Source: JAGVSZ01 sp963747775
GTDB lineage: Bacteria > Pseudomonadota > Gammaproteobacteria > Burkholderiales > SG8-39
NCBI GenBank assembly: GCA_963747775.1
Contig: CAVVGT010000016.1
Coordinates: 434,001-498,000, forward strand
DNA: 64,000 bases
Direction of reading: 5' to 3'
Shown: positions 16,458 to 25,343 of the stretch, piece by piece
How the letters are laid out: the number at the start of each line of letters is the position of its first letter
Position numbering within the stretch: the stretch's first letter is position 1
Position numbers and translations under genes: made by a program
Notes under the pieces: generated by a model
Told to the model about the DNA's origin: nothing
Seen by the model: only the letters and a program-made list of their open reading frames with translations
Databases searched by the model: none

Positions 16458-17548
16458 CGCCCGCCCCCTTCGTCGCGCGACGCGAGCTCGCGCCGGCGCA
16501 CCGCCGAGGGCCAGAGTCCGCCGGGGCGCAGGATCATGACGAGCACCAGCGCGAAGCCGAAGATGAGCATGCGGATCACCTCCGGCTCGATGAGCGTGCG
16601 CCCGAACAGCGCGCGCTGCGCCGGATCCACGCCGAAGCGCAGGACCTCGGGCACGAATGAGAGCAGTACCGCGCCCAGGATCACGCCCCAGATGTTGCCC
16701 ATCCCGCCCAGCACCACCATCGCGAGCACCATCACCGACTCGACGAGCTTGAAGCTCTCGGGGCTGATGAACCCCTGGATCGCGGCGAACATCCCGCCCG
16801 CGACGCCGCCGAACGACGCGCCCATGGCGAAAGCGAGCAGCTTGATCCGGGTGGTGTCGATCCCCATCGCGCGCGCCGCGACCTCGTCCTCGCGCACCGC
16901 CTCCCACGCACGCCCGATGCGCGAGTTCTGCAGTCGCACGTTCACGAGAATCACCAGCACGAGCACGACGAGCAGCAGGTAGTAGTACTTGATCGGCCCG
17001 CTGAAGGACAGCCCGAGGATCTGTTGGGGGGTCGAGAAGTCGAACCCGCCGATGCGGAACGGATCGATGCGCGCGATGCCCTGCGGGCCGTTGGTGATGT
17101 TGATCGGGCGCGAGAGGTTGTTGAGGAAGATGCGGATGATCTCGCCGAACCCGAGGGTGACGATCGCGAGGTAGTCGCCGCGCAGCTTCAGCGTGGGCGC
17201 GCCGAGCAGGATCCCGAAGAGCGCCGCCACCGCGGCCCCGATCGGGAGGATCGCCCAGAAGGGCCAGTGGATGTCGAAGTGCGGCGAGGCGAGCAGCGCG
17301 TAGGCATATGCGCCCACCGCGTAGAAGGCGATGTACCCGAGGTCGAGCAGGCCCGCGAACCCCACCACGATGTTCAGGCCGAGCGCGAGCAGGATGAACA
17401 GGATCGCGAGGTTGCTGATCCGCACCCAGCTCGTCCCGAACTGCGCGGCGAGGAAGAACGGCAGCACCGCGAGGACGAGCGCGATGACCGCGACGCCGCT
17501 CCATGCCGCGGCGGGGTGTTTCCTGAGACCATCGAGCGCGCTCGTCAC
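16454..17548 (-). CDS. livM: Branched-chain amino acid ABC transporter permease LivM (operon 2)
   Basis: 364-residue inner-membrane permease. It shows the LivM motifs GLNIVVGFAGLLDLGYIAFYAVGAY near residue 58-80, LRGDYLAIVTLGFGEI near 130 and the coupling helix AWEAVREDEVAARAMGI near 225. The extended N-terminus (DGLRKHPAAAWSGVAVIALVL) supplies one extra hydrophobic segment compared with operon 1 LivM. The start is GTG at 17548, overlapping the livH stop as GTGA; the stop overlaps the livG GTG in the same way. This is tight translational coupling through livH, livM and livG. Confidence 0.9.
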   Translation of the reverse strand: MTSALDGLRKHPAAAWSGVAVIALVLAVLPFFLAAQFGTSWVRISNLAILFILLALGLNIVVGFAGLLDLGYIAFYAVGAYAYALLASPHFDIHWPFWAILPIGAAVAALFGILLGAPTLKLRGDYLAIVTLGFGEIIRIFLNNLSRPINITNGPQGIARIDPFRIGGFDFSTPQQILGLSFSGPIKYYYLLLVVLVLVILVNVRLQNSRIGRAWEAVREDEVAARAMGIDTTRIKLLAFAMGASFGGVAGGMFAAIQGFISPESFKLVESVMVLAMVVLGGMGNIWGVILGAVLLSFVPEVLRFGVDPAQRALFGRTLIEPEVIRMLIFGFALVLVMILRPGGLWPSAVRRRELASRDEGGGR

Positions 17549-18522
17549 GCGCGATCCCCGACGCGCTCGCCAAGCAGCCCTGACGGCCTGAAGACCAGCA
17601 CCAGAATCAGCACGATGAACGCGAACACGTCCTGGTAATTCGAGCCGAACAGCACGAAGTTACCGCCATCGGCGCAGGCCTCCGCCGGACCGAGCCCGTA
17701 GCGGCACAGGTCGGTAAGGTCGCCGATGTAGCCCGCGCCGAGCGCCTCGACCAGCCCGAGCACGATTCCGCCGAGCATCGCCCCCGGAAGGTTGCCGATG
17801 CCTCCCAGCACCGCCGCGCAGAACGCTTTCAGGCCGAGGATTTCGCCCATCGTGTAATGGGCGATGCCGTAATAGCTCGCGACCATGGTGCCGGCGACCG
17901 CGGCGAGCGCGGCGCCGATGACGAACGTCGCGCCGATGATCCGGTTCACGTCGACGCCCATCAGACCGGCGACCTGGGGATTCTGCGCCGTCGCGCGCAT
18001 CGCGGTGCCGAGTCGCGTGCGGTACACCAGCGCCGCGAGGCCCGCCATCATCAGCACGCATGCCACGATGATCGCAATCTGCACGTTGGTGATGATCGCG
18101 CCGCCGATGTTGTAGGACTCGGTCTTGACGATCTGCGGGAAGGCGAGCGGGTTGCGGCTCCAGATCATCATCGCCACGTGCTGCAGGATGATCGACAGGC
18201 CGATCGCGGTGATGAGTGGCGCGAGGCGCGGCGCGCCGCGCAGCGGGCGATACGCGATCCGCTCCATCGCGTAGCCGAGCACCATGCAGACCAGGATCGC
18301 GCATGTCGTCGCGATCAGCACGATCAGGAGCGGCGGCAGTCCCGAGCCGGCGAGCAGCGAGATCACGGTGAACGCCACCATGGCACCCACCATGACCACC
18401 TCTCCATGCGCGAAATTGATGAGCTGGATGATCCCGTAGACCATCGTGTAGCCGAGCGCGACGACCGCGTACACGGCGCCCACCGTCAGGCCATTGATGA
18501 TCTGCTGGAGGAAGATGTCCAT
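17545..18522 (-). CDS. livH: Branched-chain amino acid ABC transporter permease LivH (operon 2)
   Basis: 325-residue LivH permease starting MDIFLQQIINGLTVGAVYAV, the normal family N-terminus. It has about eight membrane segments. GIIQLINFAHGEVVMVGAM near residue 34, MRATAQNPQVAGLMGV (coupling helix) and AVLGGIGNLPGAMLGGIVLG near 245 are family signatures. The loop AGYIGDLTDLCRYGLGPAEACADGG is longer than usual and holds two cysteines. The ATG has no Shine-Dalgarno of its own; instead it overlaps the stop of an upstream 33-codon ORF as TGATG. It is the first permease gene after the binding protein and the attenuator hairpin. Confidence 0.9.
   Translation of the reverse strand: MDIFLQQIINGLTVGAVYAVVALGYTMVYGIIQLINFAHGEVVMVGAMVAFTVISLLAGSGLPPLLIVLIATTCAILVCMVLGYAMERIAYRPLRGAPRLAPLITAIGLSIILQHVAMMIWSRNPLAFPQIVKTESYNIGGAIITNVQIAIIVACVLMMAGLAALVYRTRLGTAMRATAQNPQVAGLMGVDVNRIIGATFVIGAALAAVAGTMVASYYGIAHYTMGEILGLKAFCAAVLGGIGNLPGAMLGGIVLGLVEALGAGYIGDLTDLCRYGLGPAEACADGGNFVLFGSNYQDVFAFIVLILVLVFRPSGLLGERVGDRA
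18490..18521. repeat. 32-bp direct repeat, copy at livH start
   Basis: This segment, the first eleven codons of livH on the minus strand, is identical over 32 bp to 18591-18622. The copies are 101 bp apart. Flanking sequence between copies shows only patchy similarity, so any larger tandem duplication has decayed. Confidence 0.9.
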
Positions 18523-18623
18523 CAGCGGTCGCGCGAGGGGCCTTCGCAGCGCGGACGAGGGTGCGGAGCAGCCCGCGCGGTCGATCGGGTGCCATTGATG
18601 ATCTGCTGGAGGAAGATGTCCAC
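18522..18623 (-). CDS. 33-codon leader ORF repeating the LivH N-terminus
   Basis: Starts with GTG at 18623 and reads V-D-I-F-L-Q-Q-I-I-N-G, the same as LivH residues 1-11 apart from the start codon. It then diverges and stops with a TGA that overlaps the livH ATG (TGATG). TAGGGAGG lies 12 nt upstream of the GTG, whereas livH itself lacks a ribosome-binding site. The simplest reading is a duplicated livH start that now works as a translational-coupling leader. It could also be an inert relic. Confidence 0.42.
   Translation of the reverse strand: MDIFLQQIINGTRSTARAAPHPRPRCEGPSRDR
18591..18622. repeat. 32-bp direct repeat, upstream copy
   Basis: Exact copy of 18490-18521. In this copy the start codon is GTG rather than ATG because the base after the repeat differs. 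It supplies the beginning of the 33-codon leader ORF. Confidence 0.9.
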
Positions 18624-18696
18624 GTCGGCGCCGGGCCTCCCTACCCGGATGCTCGATCGGTTCGTTTAGGCTAGCACGGGCGTCCCGAAGAATGAG

Positions 18697-18721
18697 AAAA
18701 GCCGGCACGGGGCCGGCTTTT
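18697..18721 (-). terminator. Intra-operon attenuator hairpin after binding-protein gene (operon 2)
   Basis: AAAAGCCGGC and GCCGGCTTTT form a perfect 10-bp stem with a 5-nt loop. On the minus strand it continues TTTTCTCATTCTT, a good rho-independent terminator. It lies 50 nt after the binding-protein stop and before the livH leader ORF, so it probably reduces transcription into the permease genes. Confidence 0.75.
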
Positions 18722-18770
18722 CTTCGGACTGGAACCCAGCTTGCGCCGGGCCGACCGCACTACCGCGCGG

Positions 18771-20072
18771 TCACTTCTTCGCGGCGTCGCTGACAGCCTT
18801 CGCCGCCGCCTCGCCCGCCTGCTTCGCCGCGTCCGCCTGTGCCGAGATCGCGGCCGTCGCCATCTGCAGGAAGTCGTTGTAGGGAATCGTCTTGCCGCCC
18901 TTGATGATCGCGAGCGGTTCGATCTTTCCGCCCTTCATCGTGAAGATCGTCATCTCGGCGTCCTTGCGATCGCCCTTCTCGTCGAACTCGATCGTGCCGG
19001 TGGCGCCCCGGTAGCTGATCTTCGCCAGCTCGGGCAGGTACTTCGCCGGATCGGCGGAGTTGGCTTTCTTCATCGCTTCGATGAGCAGGTTCGCCCCGTC
19101 GTAGGTGAAGGGCGAGTACAGAATCGGCTCGACATTGAACTTCGCCTTGTACCCGTCGAGGAACTTCTTGCTCGCCGCCGCGGCCGGGATGCCCGCCTGC
19201 GAGCAGAGGAGCCCCTCGGCGGCGTCGCCCGCGAGCTCCTTCATCTTGTCGGTGCACGCCCCGTCGCCGAACGCGAACACCGCCTTGATGCCGAGCTCGC
19301 GCCCCTGCTTCATCAGCGGCCCGCCGGTCGCGTCCATGCCGCCATAGAAGATCGCGTCGGGCTTCTTGCCCCGCACCTTGGTGAGCACCGCTTTCCAGTC
19401 GGAGGTCTTGTCGGTGCCCTTCTCGCGCGGCAGCACGGCGACGCCCGCGGCCTTGAGGGTCTTCTCGACCTCGTTGGCGATGCCTTCGCCGTACGCGGTC
19501 GCGTCGTCGATCACCGCGACGACCTTCGGCTTGGCGGTCGCCGCGAGATAGCTCGCGATCGCCGGGCCCTGCTGGTCGTCGCGTCCGACCACGCGGAACT
19601 GGGTCTTGAAGCCCTGCTCGGTGAGCTTCGGGTTGGTCGCCGAGCCGGAGATCACCGGTATGCCGGCCTGGTTGTAGATCGCCGAGGCGGGAATGGAGGT
19701 GCCCGAGTTGAGGTGGCCGACCACGCCGGCGACCTTTGCGTCGACGAGCTTTTGCGCGACGGTGGTGCCCACCTTCGGGTCCGCCTGGTCGTCATCGGCG
19801 ATCAGCAAGAACTTCACTTCCTTGCCGTCAATCTTGATCTTGGCCGCGTTCGCGTCCTCGATCGCGAGCCGCGCGCCGTTCTCGTTGTCCTTGCCGAGGT
19901 GCGCGATACCGCCGGTGAGCGGCGCGACGTGGCCGATGTTGACCGTCATGGTCGGCGGCGGCGGCGGCGCTTCGGCCTTGGCGGCGGGTTTCGGGGGCTC
20001 TTCCTTGCCGCACGCGACGAGGCCGAATGCGGCCACGGTCGCGAGCGCAATGGCGCTCAATCGGAATTGCAT
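18771..20072 (-). CDS. Branched-chain amino acid-type ABC transporter substrate-binding lipoprotein (operon 2)
   Basis: 433 residues. The signal ends in a lipobox (FGLVACGK), so Cys at about residue 21 should be lipidated and the protein tethered to the membrane. A Pro/Ala-rich linker (PPKPAAKAEAPPPPP) leads to the type-I binding fold starting VNIGHVAPLTGGIAHLG. Features typical of LivJ/LivK are LLIADDDQADPKVG, GVVGHLNSGTSIPASAIY and VIDDATAYGEGIANE. The last 30 residues are an Ala-rich helix (AKQAGEAAAKAVSDAAKK) not needed for the fold. AGGAGA precedes the ATG and a strong promoter lies about 45 bp upstream. The ligand is probably Leu/Ile/Val or a relative. Confidence 0.9.
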   Translation of the reverse strand: MQFRLSAIALATVAAFGLVACGKEEPPKPAAKAEAPPPPPTMTVNIGHVAPLTGGIAHLGKDNENGARLAIEDANAAKIKIDGKEVKFLLIADDDQADPKVGTTVAQKLVDAKVAGVVGHLNSGTSIPASAIYNQAGIPVISGSATNPKLTEQGFKTQFRVVGRDDQQGPAIASYLAATAKPKVVAVIDDATAYGEGIANEVEKTLKAAGVAVLPREKGTDKTSDWKAVLTKVRGKKPDAIFYGGMDATGGPLMKQGRELGIKAVFAFGDGACTDKMKELAGDAAEGLLCSQAGIPAAAASKKFLDGYKAKFNVEPILYSPFTYDGANLLIEAMKKANSADPAKYLPELAKISYRGATGTIEFDEKGDRKDAEMTIFTMKGGKIEPLAIIKGGKTIPYNDFLQMATAAISAQADAAKQAGEAAAKAVSDAAKK

Positions 20073-20121
20073 CGTGTCGTCTCCTGTGGAAACGGGGGGT
20101 GAGGGGGAAAAAGGGCGCGCA

Positions 20122-20151
20122 ATTATCTTGGCAGCGCTCGCGCGTTGTCAA
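20122..20151 (-). promoter_or_regulatory. Sigma-70-type promoter of Liv operon 2
   Basis: On the minus strand TTGACA (20151-20146) and GATAAT (20127-20122) are separated by 18 bp. Both hexamers are near-perfect, unusual in this GC-rich window. Predicted transcription begins near 20115, giving a leader of about 40 nt to the binding-protein ATG at 20072. Confidence 0.7.
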
Positions 20152-20286
20152 TTTGATGTGGGAATGGAAGGCCGGTGCCGAGATGCAGGCCTCCGGAGGA
20201 GCCCGACCGACCCGATCAGGCTGTCCGGCGCGCCGCCCGGAATTTCCGAACCGCAGCCCCGGCGGTCGCCGGGAAAGGATGTCTTT

Positions 20287-20331
20287 CGGGCCCGTCGAGC
20301 GTCACCAGCGCCTCGACGCGAAACGGGCCCG
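20287..20331 (-). terminator. Hairpin downstream of cytochrome c gene
   Basis: CGGGCCCGTCGAG (20287-20299) pairs with CTCGACG and CGGGCCCG (20312-20331), with a short internal bulge. It starts 9 nt after the cytochrome c stop. No strong T tract follows on the minus strand (GAAAGACATCC), so it is a weak or rho-assisted terminator, or an mRNA-stabilising stem. Confidence 0.4.
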
Positions 20332-20339
20332 CGCAAGCG

Positions 20340-20660
20340 CTATTTGACCGACAGGATGTACTTGACCATCGCGTTCAGGTCGCCGTCCGGAACGCTGGCG
20401 TTCGGCGGCATCGGGATCTGGCCCCAGACACCCTGGCCACCCTTCTTGACCTTTTCCGCGAGCGACTTCTCGGCGCCGGCCTGGCCGCGGTACTTGGCGG
20501 CGACGTCCTTGTAGGACGGCCCGACGAGCTTCTTGTCGACGGCATGGCAGGACAGGCACGCGTACTTCTTCAGCATCTCGTCGACGTTCTGCGCCGAGGC
20601 CGGCGCTGCGACGACCGCGGTGACGCCGCCGATCACGAGGGCCGAAACAAGCTTCTTCAT
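20340..20660 (-). CDS. Class I cytochrome c, c-551/c8 type
   Basis: 106 residues including a signal peptide (KKLVSALVIGGVTAVVAAPASA). The mature protein has one haem site CLSCH about residue 35 and a probable axial Met in GQIPMPPNASV near 82; the motif VGPSYKDVAAKY is typical of small c-551/c8 cytochromes. It would carry electrons in the periplasm between a bc1-type complex or dehydrogenases and terminal oxidases or reductases. I placed the start at MKKLVSA because the upstream codons do not look coding. It is transcribed as a single gene or with the frameshifted DUF255 gene ending 38 nt upstream. Confidence 0.9.
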   Translation of the reverse strand: MKKLVSALVIGGVTAVVAAPASAQNVDEMLKKYACLSCHAVDKKLVGPSYKDVAAKYRGQAGAEKSLAEKVKKGGQGVWGQIPMPPNASVPDGDLNAMVKYILSVK

Positions 20661-20698
20661 GGAGTCTCCAAAGTCCGGTTCTTGAGGGAGGCGTGATG

Positions 20699-22754
20699 CT
20701 ACTTCATTCCGGCCGGCCCAAGCGCATCCCGCAACGCCTCGATGCGGGAGACGGGCTCGAGACACGTAACGCCCCGGCAGACGTAGGCGTTGACGCGCCC
20801 GGGGGCGGTCGGCTTGTCGAGAGCGGCGGGCAGGTCATGCGTCACGCTGTCGATGCCGAGGATCAGGGTGGCTGGCCGGAACTCGGAGGCGAGCTCCTGG
20901 AGCCAGGGCCGCAGGCCCGGCATCGGGCCGCGGAGCACCACGATCGTCGGCGGCGTCAGCAGCTCCTCCAGCGCAGTCACCGTCGAAGCGAACCCGCCCG
21001 GGTAGTGCCGCATGGACGCATAGAACGCGGCGACGCTGCGCTCGGCCGCCTCGAGGTAGCGCGGCTCGCCGACGAGATGCCCGAGGCGCGCGAGCGCGAA
21101 CGCAGCGACACCGCTCCCCGACGGGGTGGCGTTGTCGTGCCCCGGCTTCGGGCGGTGGATGAGGCTCTCGTGGTCGTGGCTGGTGAAGAAGAAGCCGCCA
21201 CCGGCGTCTTCGAAGCGCACGAGCAGCGCGTCCGCGAGGTCGCGCGCGAGGCCGAGGTCCTCGGCGCGGAAATCGGCCTGCAGCATCTCGAGCGCCGCGT
21301 CGAGCAGGAACGCGTAGTCGTCGAGATAAGCGTTCAGGTGGGCGCGGCCGTCCTTGTACGTGGCGAGCAGCCGGCGCTCGTTCTGCCGCCAAAGCGTTGC
21401 GCGGATGAAGTCGAGCGCACGCCGCGCCGAAGCGAGCCAATCGTCGCGGCCGAACACGCGCGCGGCCCGCGTCATGCCGCGAATCGCGAGCGCGTTCCAG
21501 CTGGTGAGGATCTTCTCGTCGCGACCGGGACGGATCCGGCGCGCGCGCGTTGCGAGCAGCTTCTGGCGCGCGGCCTCCAGCAGCTCCGCGCACTCCCCCT
21601 CGGTGCGGTCGAGCGACGCGGCGACGACCCGCAGGGGCTGCGCGACGTGGAAATGCCAGTGCTTCCCCTCGAAGTTCGCCTGCGCATCCAGGCCGTAGTG
21701 CGGCGCGAGCACCGCGTACTCCTCCGGCGTCAGCAGGCGCGCGACCTCGCCCGGCGTCCAGACGTAGAACTTGCCCTCTTCGTGCTCGGAATCGGCGTCG
21801 AGCGCGGAGAAGTACCCGCCCTCGGGCGACTGCATCTCGCGCTGGATCCAGCCCGCCGTGTCCTCGACGACGCGCGCGAACAGCGCCTGCCCGGTCGCAG
21901 CCCACGCGTCCGCGCACAGGCGCAAGCAGCGGGCCGTTGTCGTAGAGCATTTTCTCGAAGTGCGGGATGGTCCAGGTCGCGTCCACCGCGTAGCGGCAGA
22001 ACCCGCCGCCGAGCTGGTCGTAGATCCCGCCTTCGGCCATGCGCTCCAGCGTGAAGGTCGCGACGTGCAGCGCGTGCCGGTCGCCGGTGGCGGCGAAGCG
22101 CCGCATCAGCAGCTCGATGTCGGTCGGATGCGGGAACTTCGGCGCGCCGCCGAAGCCGCCGTGCGTCGCATCGAAGCTCGACTTGAGCGCGCCGATCGAT
22201 TCGGCGATCACTTCGGCGGAGAAGGCCTCGCGCCGGCTACCCTCCTGCGCGCCGATTCGCTCGAACGCCGACGCAACCGCCTCGTTCTGACGACCGATGT
22301 CCTCGCGCTGCTCGCGGTAGTAGCGCGCGACGCGCTGGAGCAGTTCCGGGAACCCGGGCATGCCGTAGCGCGGGGTCTTCGGGAAATACGTGCCGACGAA
22401 GAACGGCATCTGCTGCGGCGTGAGGAACGCGGTGAGCGGCCAGCCGCCGCCGCGCTGGTTGAACATCTGGTGCGCCGACTGGTAGATCTGGTCGATGTCG
22501 GGCCGCTCCTCGCGGTCGACCTTCACGTTCACGAACAGGGCATTCATGAGCCGCGCGACCTCGGGGTCTTCGAACGACTCGTGCGCCATGACGTGGCACC
22601 AGTGGCACGCGGAGTAGCCGATCGACAGCAGGATCGGCTTGTCCTCGGCGCGCGCGCGCGCAAGCGCTTCCTCGCCCCACGGCAACCAGTCCACCGGATT
22701 CGCGGCGTGCTGCTGCAGGTACGGGCTGGTTTCTTGCGCGAGGCGGTTGGGCAT
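20699..22754 (-). pseudogene. DUF255/YyaL-type thioredoxin-domain protein, frameshifted
   Basis: Two adjacent frames make one protein of the YyaL/SSP411 family (N-acylglucosamine 2-epimerase-like, about 680 residues). The N-terminal part (22754 to about 21920) has SPYLQQHAANPVDW, the thioredoxin-like SACHWCHVM and PHFEKMLYDNGPLL. The second part (about 21925 to 20699) resumes with LCADAWAATGQALFARV and continues to the end through GGYFSALDADSEHEEGKFYVW and the FHVAQ, SYHDH-type helical repeats. One extra base near 21920 explains the break; removing it restores a continuous frame. With isolated single-base insertions elsewhere in the window, sequence error is the likelier cause. The start may be 9 nt further upstream at 22763. 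Function of the family is unknown. Confidence 0.8.
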
Positions 22755-22918
22755 GGGCGGCATCCCGCGCAAAGGCGCGTGGTCGATTATCCCGCCGGCG
22801 GCGCGGCCGGCCAACCGTTGCGCAAGCGTGGGATCATCCTGGGGGGGCTGGACGCGCCGTGGGCGCGTCGTTGCCTCCGAGCGGATTTCTGTTTAGCGTA
22901 TCGCTCGCACGGTCCCCC

Positions 22919-23800
22919 ATGCCCCGCCCGGCCCGGCCTAGCCGTAACCCTCTGCTCGTCCTCACCCTGGCGACGCTCGCTTTGGCGACCGCCGCCGGCT
23001 GTGCGAGCTTCGTATCGTCCGCGACAACGCGGATGGCGCACAACCTCTCGGCGGCCGTCCTCAACCAGACCGATCCGGAGACCGTCCGCCAGGGCGCGCC
23101 GGCCTATCTCCTGCTCGTCGACTCGCTGATCGAGGACGACCCGGAGAACGGCGCCGTCCTGCAGGTCGGGGCGCGGCTCTACGTCGCTTATACCGCTGCC
23201 TTCGTCGCCGATCCCGAGCGCGTGCGGCGCCTGACCGCCCGCGCTATGGACTACGCCGACCGCGCGCTGTGCCGCGACTTCGCGACCGCCTGCACGCCCG
23301 CTGCGCGGCGGCCGGACGGCTTCGCGGCGGCGCTCGAAAGCGCGCGGCGCGCGGATGTCCCGGTGCTCTACACCTGGGGCGTCGCGCGCGCGGCGTGGAT
23401 CCAGGCGCGCAGCGACGACTGGGACGCGATCGCCGACCTTCCAAGGGTCGAGGTGGCGATGCGGCGCGTGGCGGCGCTCGACGAGGCCTACGAGCGCGGG
23501 TCGGCGCACGTTTTTCTCGGGGTCCTGGCGACGCTGCGGCCGCCTGCGCTCGGCGGGCGGCCCGAGGACGGGCGGCGCCACTTCGAGCGCGCGATGGAAC
23601 TCTCGGACGGCGCGGACCTCATGGGGCGCGTGCGGTACGCGCGGCACTACGCGCGCCTCGTGTTCGACCGTCCGCTGCACGACCGCGTCCTGAACGAGGT
23701 GCTGGCCGCGGAGACGGTGAAACCGGGCCTAACGCTGAGCAACACTCTCGCGAAGGAGGAGGCGCGCCGGCTCCTCGCCGACGCGGACAGGTATTTCTAG
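22919..23800 (+). CDS. TRAP transporter TatT component (TPR lipoprotein)
   Basis: 293 residues from the ATG at 22919. A signal peptide ends in a lipobox (ATAAGCASF), so it should be a periplasmic lipoprotein. The rest is all-helical with TPR-like repeats: SSATTRMAHNLSAAVLNQTDPETVRQGAPAYLL at the start of the domain is the TatT hallmark, and YTWGVARAAWIQ and HFERAMELSDGADLM follow. TatT proteins, first studied in Treponema, pair with the TRAP binding protein DctP and probably pass hydrophobic or unusual ligands. Here it directly precedes dctP (12-nt gap to its GTG), then dctQ and dctM. Some 20 upstream codons in frame lack a ribosome-binding site and were excluded. Confidence 0.87.
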   Translation: MPRPARPSRNPLLVLTLATLALATAAGCASFVSSATTRMAHNLSAAVLNQTDPETVRQGAPAYLLLVDSLIEDDPENGAVLQVGARLYVAYTAAFVADPERVRRLTARAMDYADRALCRDFATACTPAARRPDGFAAALESARRADVPVLYTWGVARAAWIQARSDDWDAIADLPRVEVAMRRVAALDEAYERGSAHVFLGVLATLRPPALGGRPEDGRRHFERAMELSDGADLMGRVRYARHYARLVFDRPLHDRVLNEVLAAETVKPGLTLSNTLAKEEARRLLADADRYF

Positions 23801-23812
23801 GAGGTGAGACCC

Positions 23813-24835
23813 GTGAGATTTCCCCGCATCGTGCTTGCTGCCGCGCTGCTCGCGTGCGTCCTGCCCCCGGCCGCCGCGGACCAGGAACTGAAGATCGCGA
23901 CCCTCGCCCCGGACGGCACGACGTGGATGAGGGAGATGCGCGCGGCCGGCGAAGCACTCGCCAAGACGACCGGCGGCCGCGCGCAGCTCAAGTTCTATCC
24001 CGGCGGCGTGATGGGCAACGACGCCACCGTGCTGCGCAAGCTCCAAATCGGCCAGCTCCATGGTGGCCTGGTCACGGTGCTCGCGCTGGCGCGGGTCTAC
24101 CCGGACAGCCAGCTCTACGGGCTGCCGATGCTCTTCCGCTCCCACGCCGAGGTGGACTACGTGCGCGCGCGCATGGATCCGACGCTCCTCGCGGGGCTCG
24201 ACCGGCATGGCCTGGTCGCGTTCGGGTTCGCCGAGGGCGGCTTCGCCTACCTGATGTCGAGCGGGCCGGTGCGCCGCATCGGCGACCTGCGGACCGAGAA
24301 GGTCTGGGCGCCGGAAGGCGACACGGTCACGCGCACCCTGTTCGAGGTGGCCGGGATTGCCCCAGTGGTGCTGCCGCTCGCCGACGTCTACACCGGCCTG
24401 CAAACCGGCCTGGTGACCGCCGTCGGCATCTCGCCGGCGGGTGCGATCGCCCTGCAGTGGCACGCCAAGACGAAGTACTTCACCGACGTGCCGGTCTATT
24501 ACACGGCCGGTGCGCTCGTCCTCGACAAACGCGCGTTCGCGCGCCTCGCGCCGGAAGACCAGGCCGCGACGCGCGCGACGCTGACCGCCGTGTTCCAGCG
24601 GCTCGACCGGGCGAGCCGCCAGGACGACGAGGCTGCGCGCGCCGCGCTCAGGAATCACGGCATCCAGTTCGTCACGCCCACGCCGGAGGACCTCCGCGAG
24701 ATCGAGCGCGTCGCCGCGGAAGCCCGGACCGAGATCGGGCGCAAGGGCCTCTACACGCCGGGCCTCCTGCAGACCCTCGAGGGACACTTGCGCGACTTCC
24801 GGGCCAAGGGCAATGCCGCCGCCGGCGGACGCTGA
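23813..24835 (+). CDS. TRAP transporter substrate-binding protein, DctP family (TatT-associated)
   Basis: 340 residues with signal peptide (RIVLAAALLACVLPPAAA). The mature N-terminus LKIATLAPDGTTWMREM and GRAQLKFYPGGVMGND are typical of the DctP/TakP fold. The ligand-carboxylate Arg expected near residue 150-170 in this family is not obvious: the region reads GPVRRIGDLRTEKVWAPEGD, where R-T-E-K-V-W replaces the usual MRVPG-like motif. This fits TatT-associated DctP proteins, which are thought to bind non-classical ligands. GTG at 23813 was chosen because AGGAGG lies 8 nt upstream; a GTG at 23804 overlaps that site. The 3' end overlaps dctQ by 23 nt. Confidence 0.87.
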   Translation: MRFPRIVLAAALLACVLPPAAADQELKIATLAPDGTTWMREMRAAGEALAKTTGGRAQLKFYPGGVMGNDATVLRKLQIGQLHGGLVTVLALARVYPDSQLYGLPMLFRSHAEVDYVRARMDPTLLAGLDRHGLVAFGFAEGGFAYLMSSGPVRRIGDLRTEKVWAPEGDTVTRTLFEVAGIAPVVLPLADVYTGLQTGLVTAVGISPAGAIALQWHAKTKYFTDVPVYYTAGALVLDKRAFARLAPEDQAATRATLTAVFQRLDRASRQDDEAARAALRNHGIQFVTPTPEDLREIERVAAEARTEIGRKGLYTPGLLQTLEGHLRDFRAKGNAAAGGR

Positions 24836-25343
24836 TCCGCCCCGCGCGCGCTTCGACTGGCTCGCGCGGCCCGCCCGCGCGCTCGCCGCCGTCGAGGACG
24901 CGGCGCTCGTCGTCCTGCTCGCGCTGCTCGTCGCCCTCGCTTTCGGCCAGATCGCCCTGCGCCAGTTGAATGTGAGCCTTCCCTGGGGCGATCCGCTGAC
25001 ACGGCTTCTCGTGCTGTGGGTGGGGGTGCTCGGCGCGGTCGCCGCGAGCCGCGCGAGCGAGCACATCAGCATCGACGCGGTGTCGCGCTTCCTCCCGCCG
25101 TGGCTCCAGCTCGCCGTCGGCGCGGCCACGGCGCTCTTCGCGAGCGCAATCTGCGCCTTGGTCGCCTACCAGTCCGTGCGGTTCGTGCTGTTCGAGCGCG
25201 AGAGCGGCACGGGCGGGTTCGGCCTCGTGCCCGAGTGGGTGGCCGCGCTCGTCCTCCCGCTCGGGTTTGCGCTCATCGCGGCGCGCTATGCGTTCCTCGC
25301 GGCCGAGCGCGTGGTGCGGCTCGCCACGCTGGAGCGGCCGTGA
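24813..25343 (+). CDS. TRAP transporter small permease, DctQ family (TatT-associated)
   Basis: 176 residues with four predicted membrane helices. Features of DctQ are visible: LVALAFGQIALRQLNVSLPWGDPLTRLLVLWVGVLGA, with the conserved W near the second helix, then SRASEHISIDAVSRFLP. It begins 23 nt before the dctP stop and its own TGA overlaps the dctM ATG (TGATG). The N-terminal 25 residues are Pro/Arg-rich and cytoplasmic. It pairs with DctM to form the secondary, ion-gradient-driven importer. Confidence 0.87.
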   Translation: MPPPADADPPRARFDWLARPARALAAVEDAALVVLLALLVALAFGQIALRQLNVSLPWGDPLTRLLVLWVGVLGAVAASRASEHISIDAVSRFLPPWLQLAVGAATALFASAICALVAYQSVRFVLFERESGTGGFGLVPEWVAALVLPLGFALIAARYAFLAAERVVRLATLERP

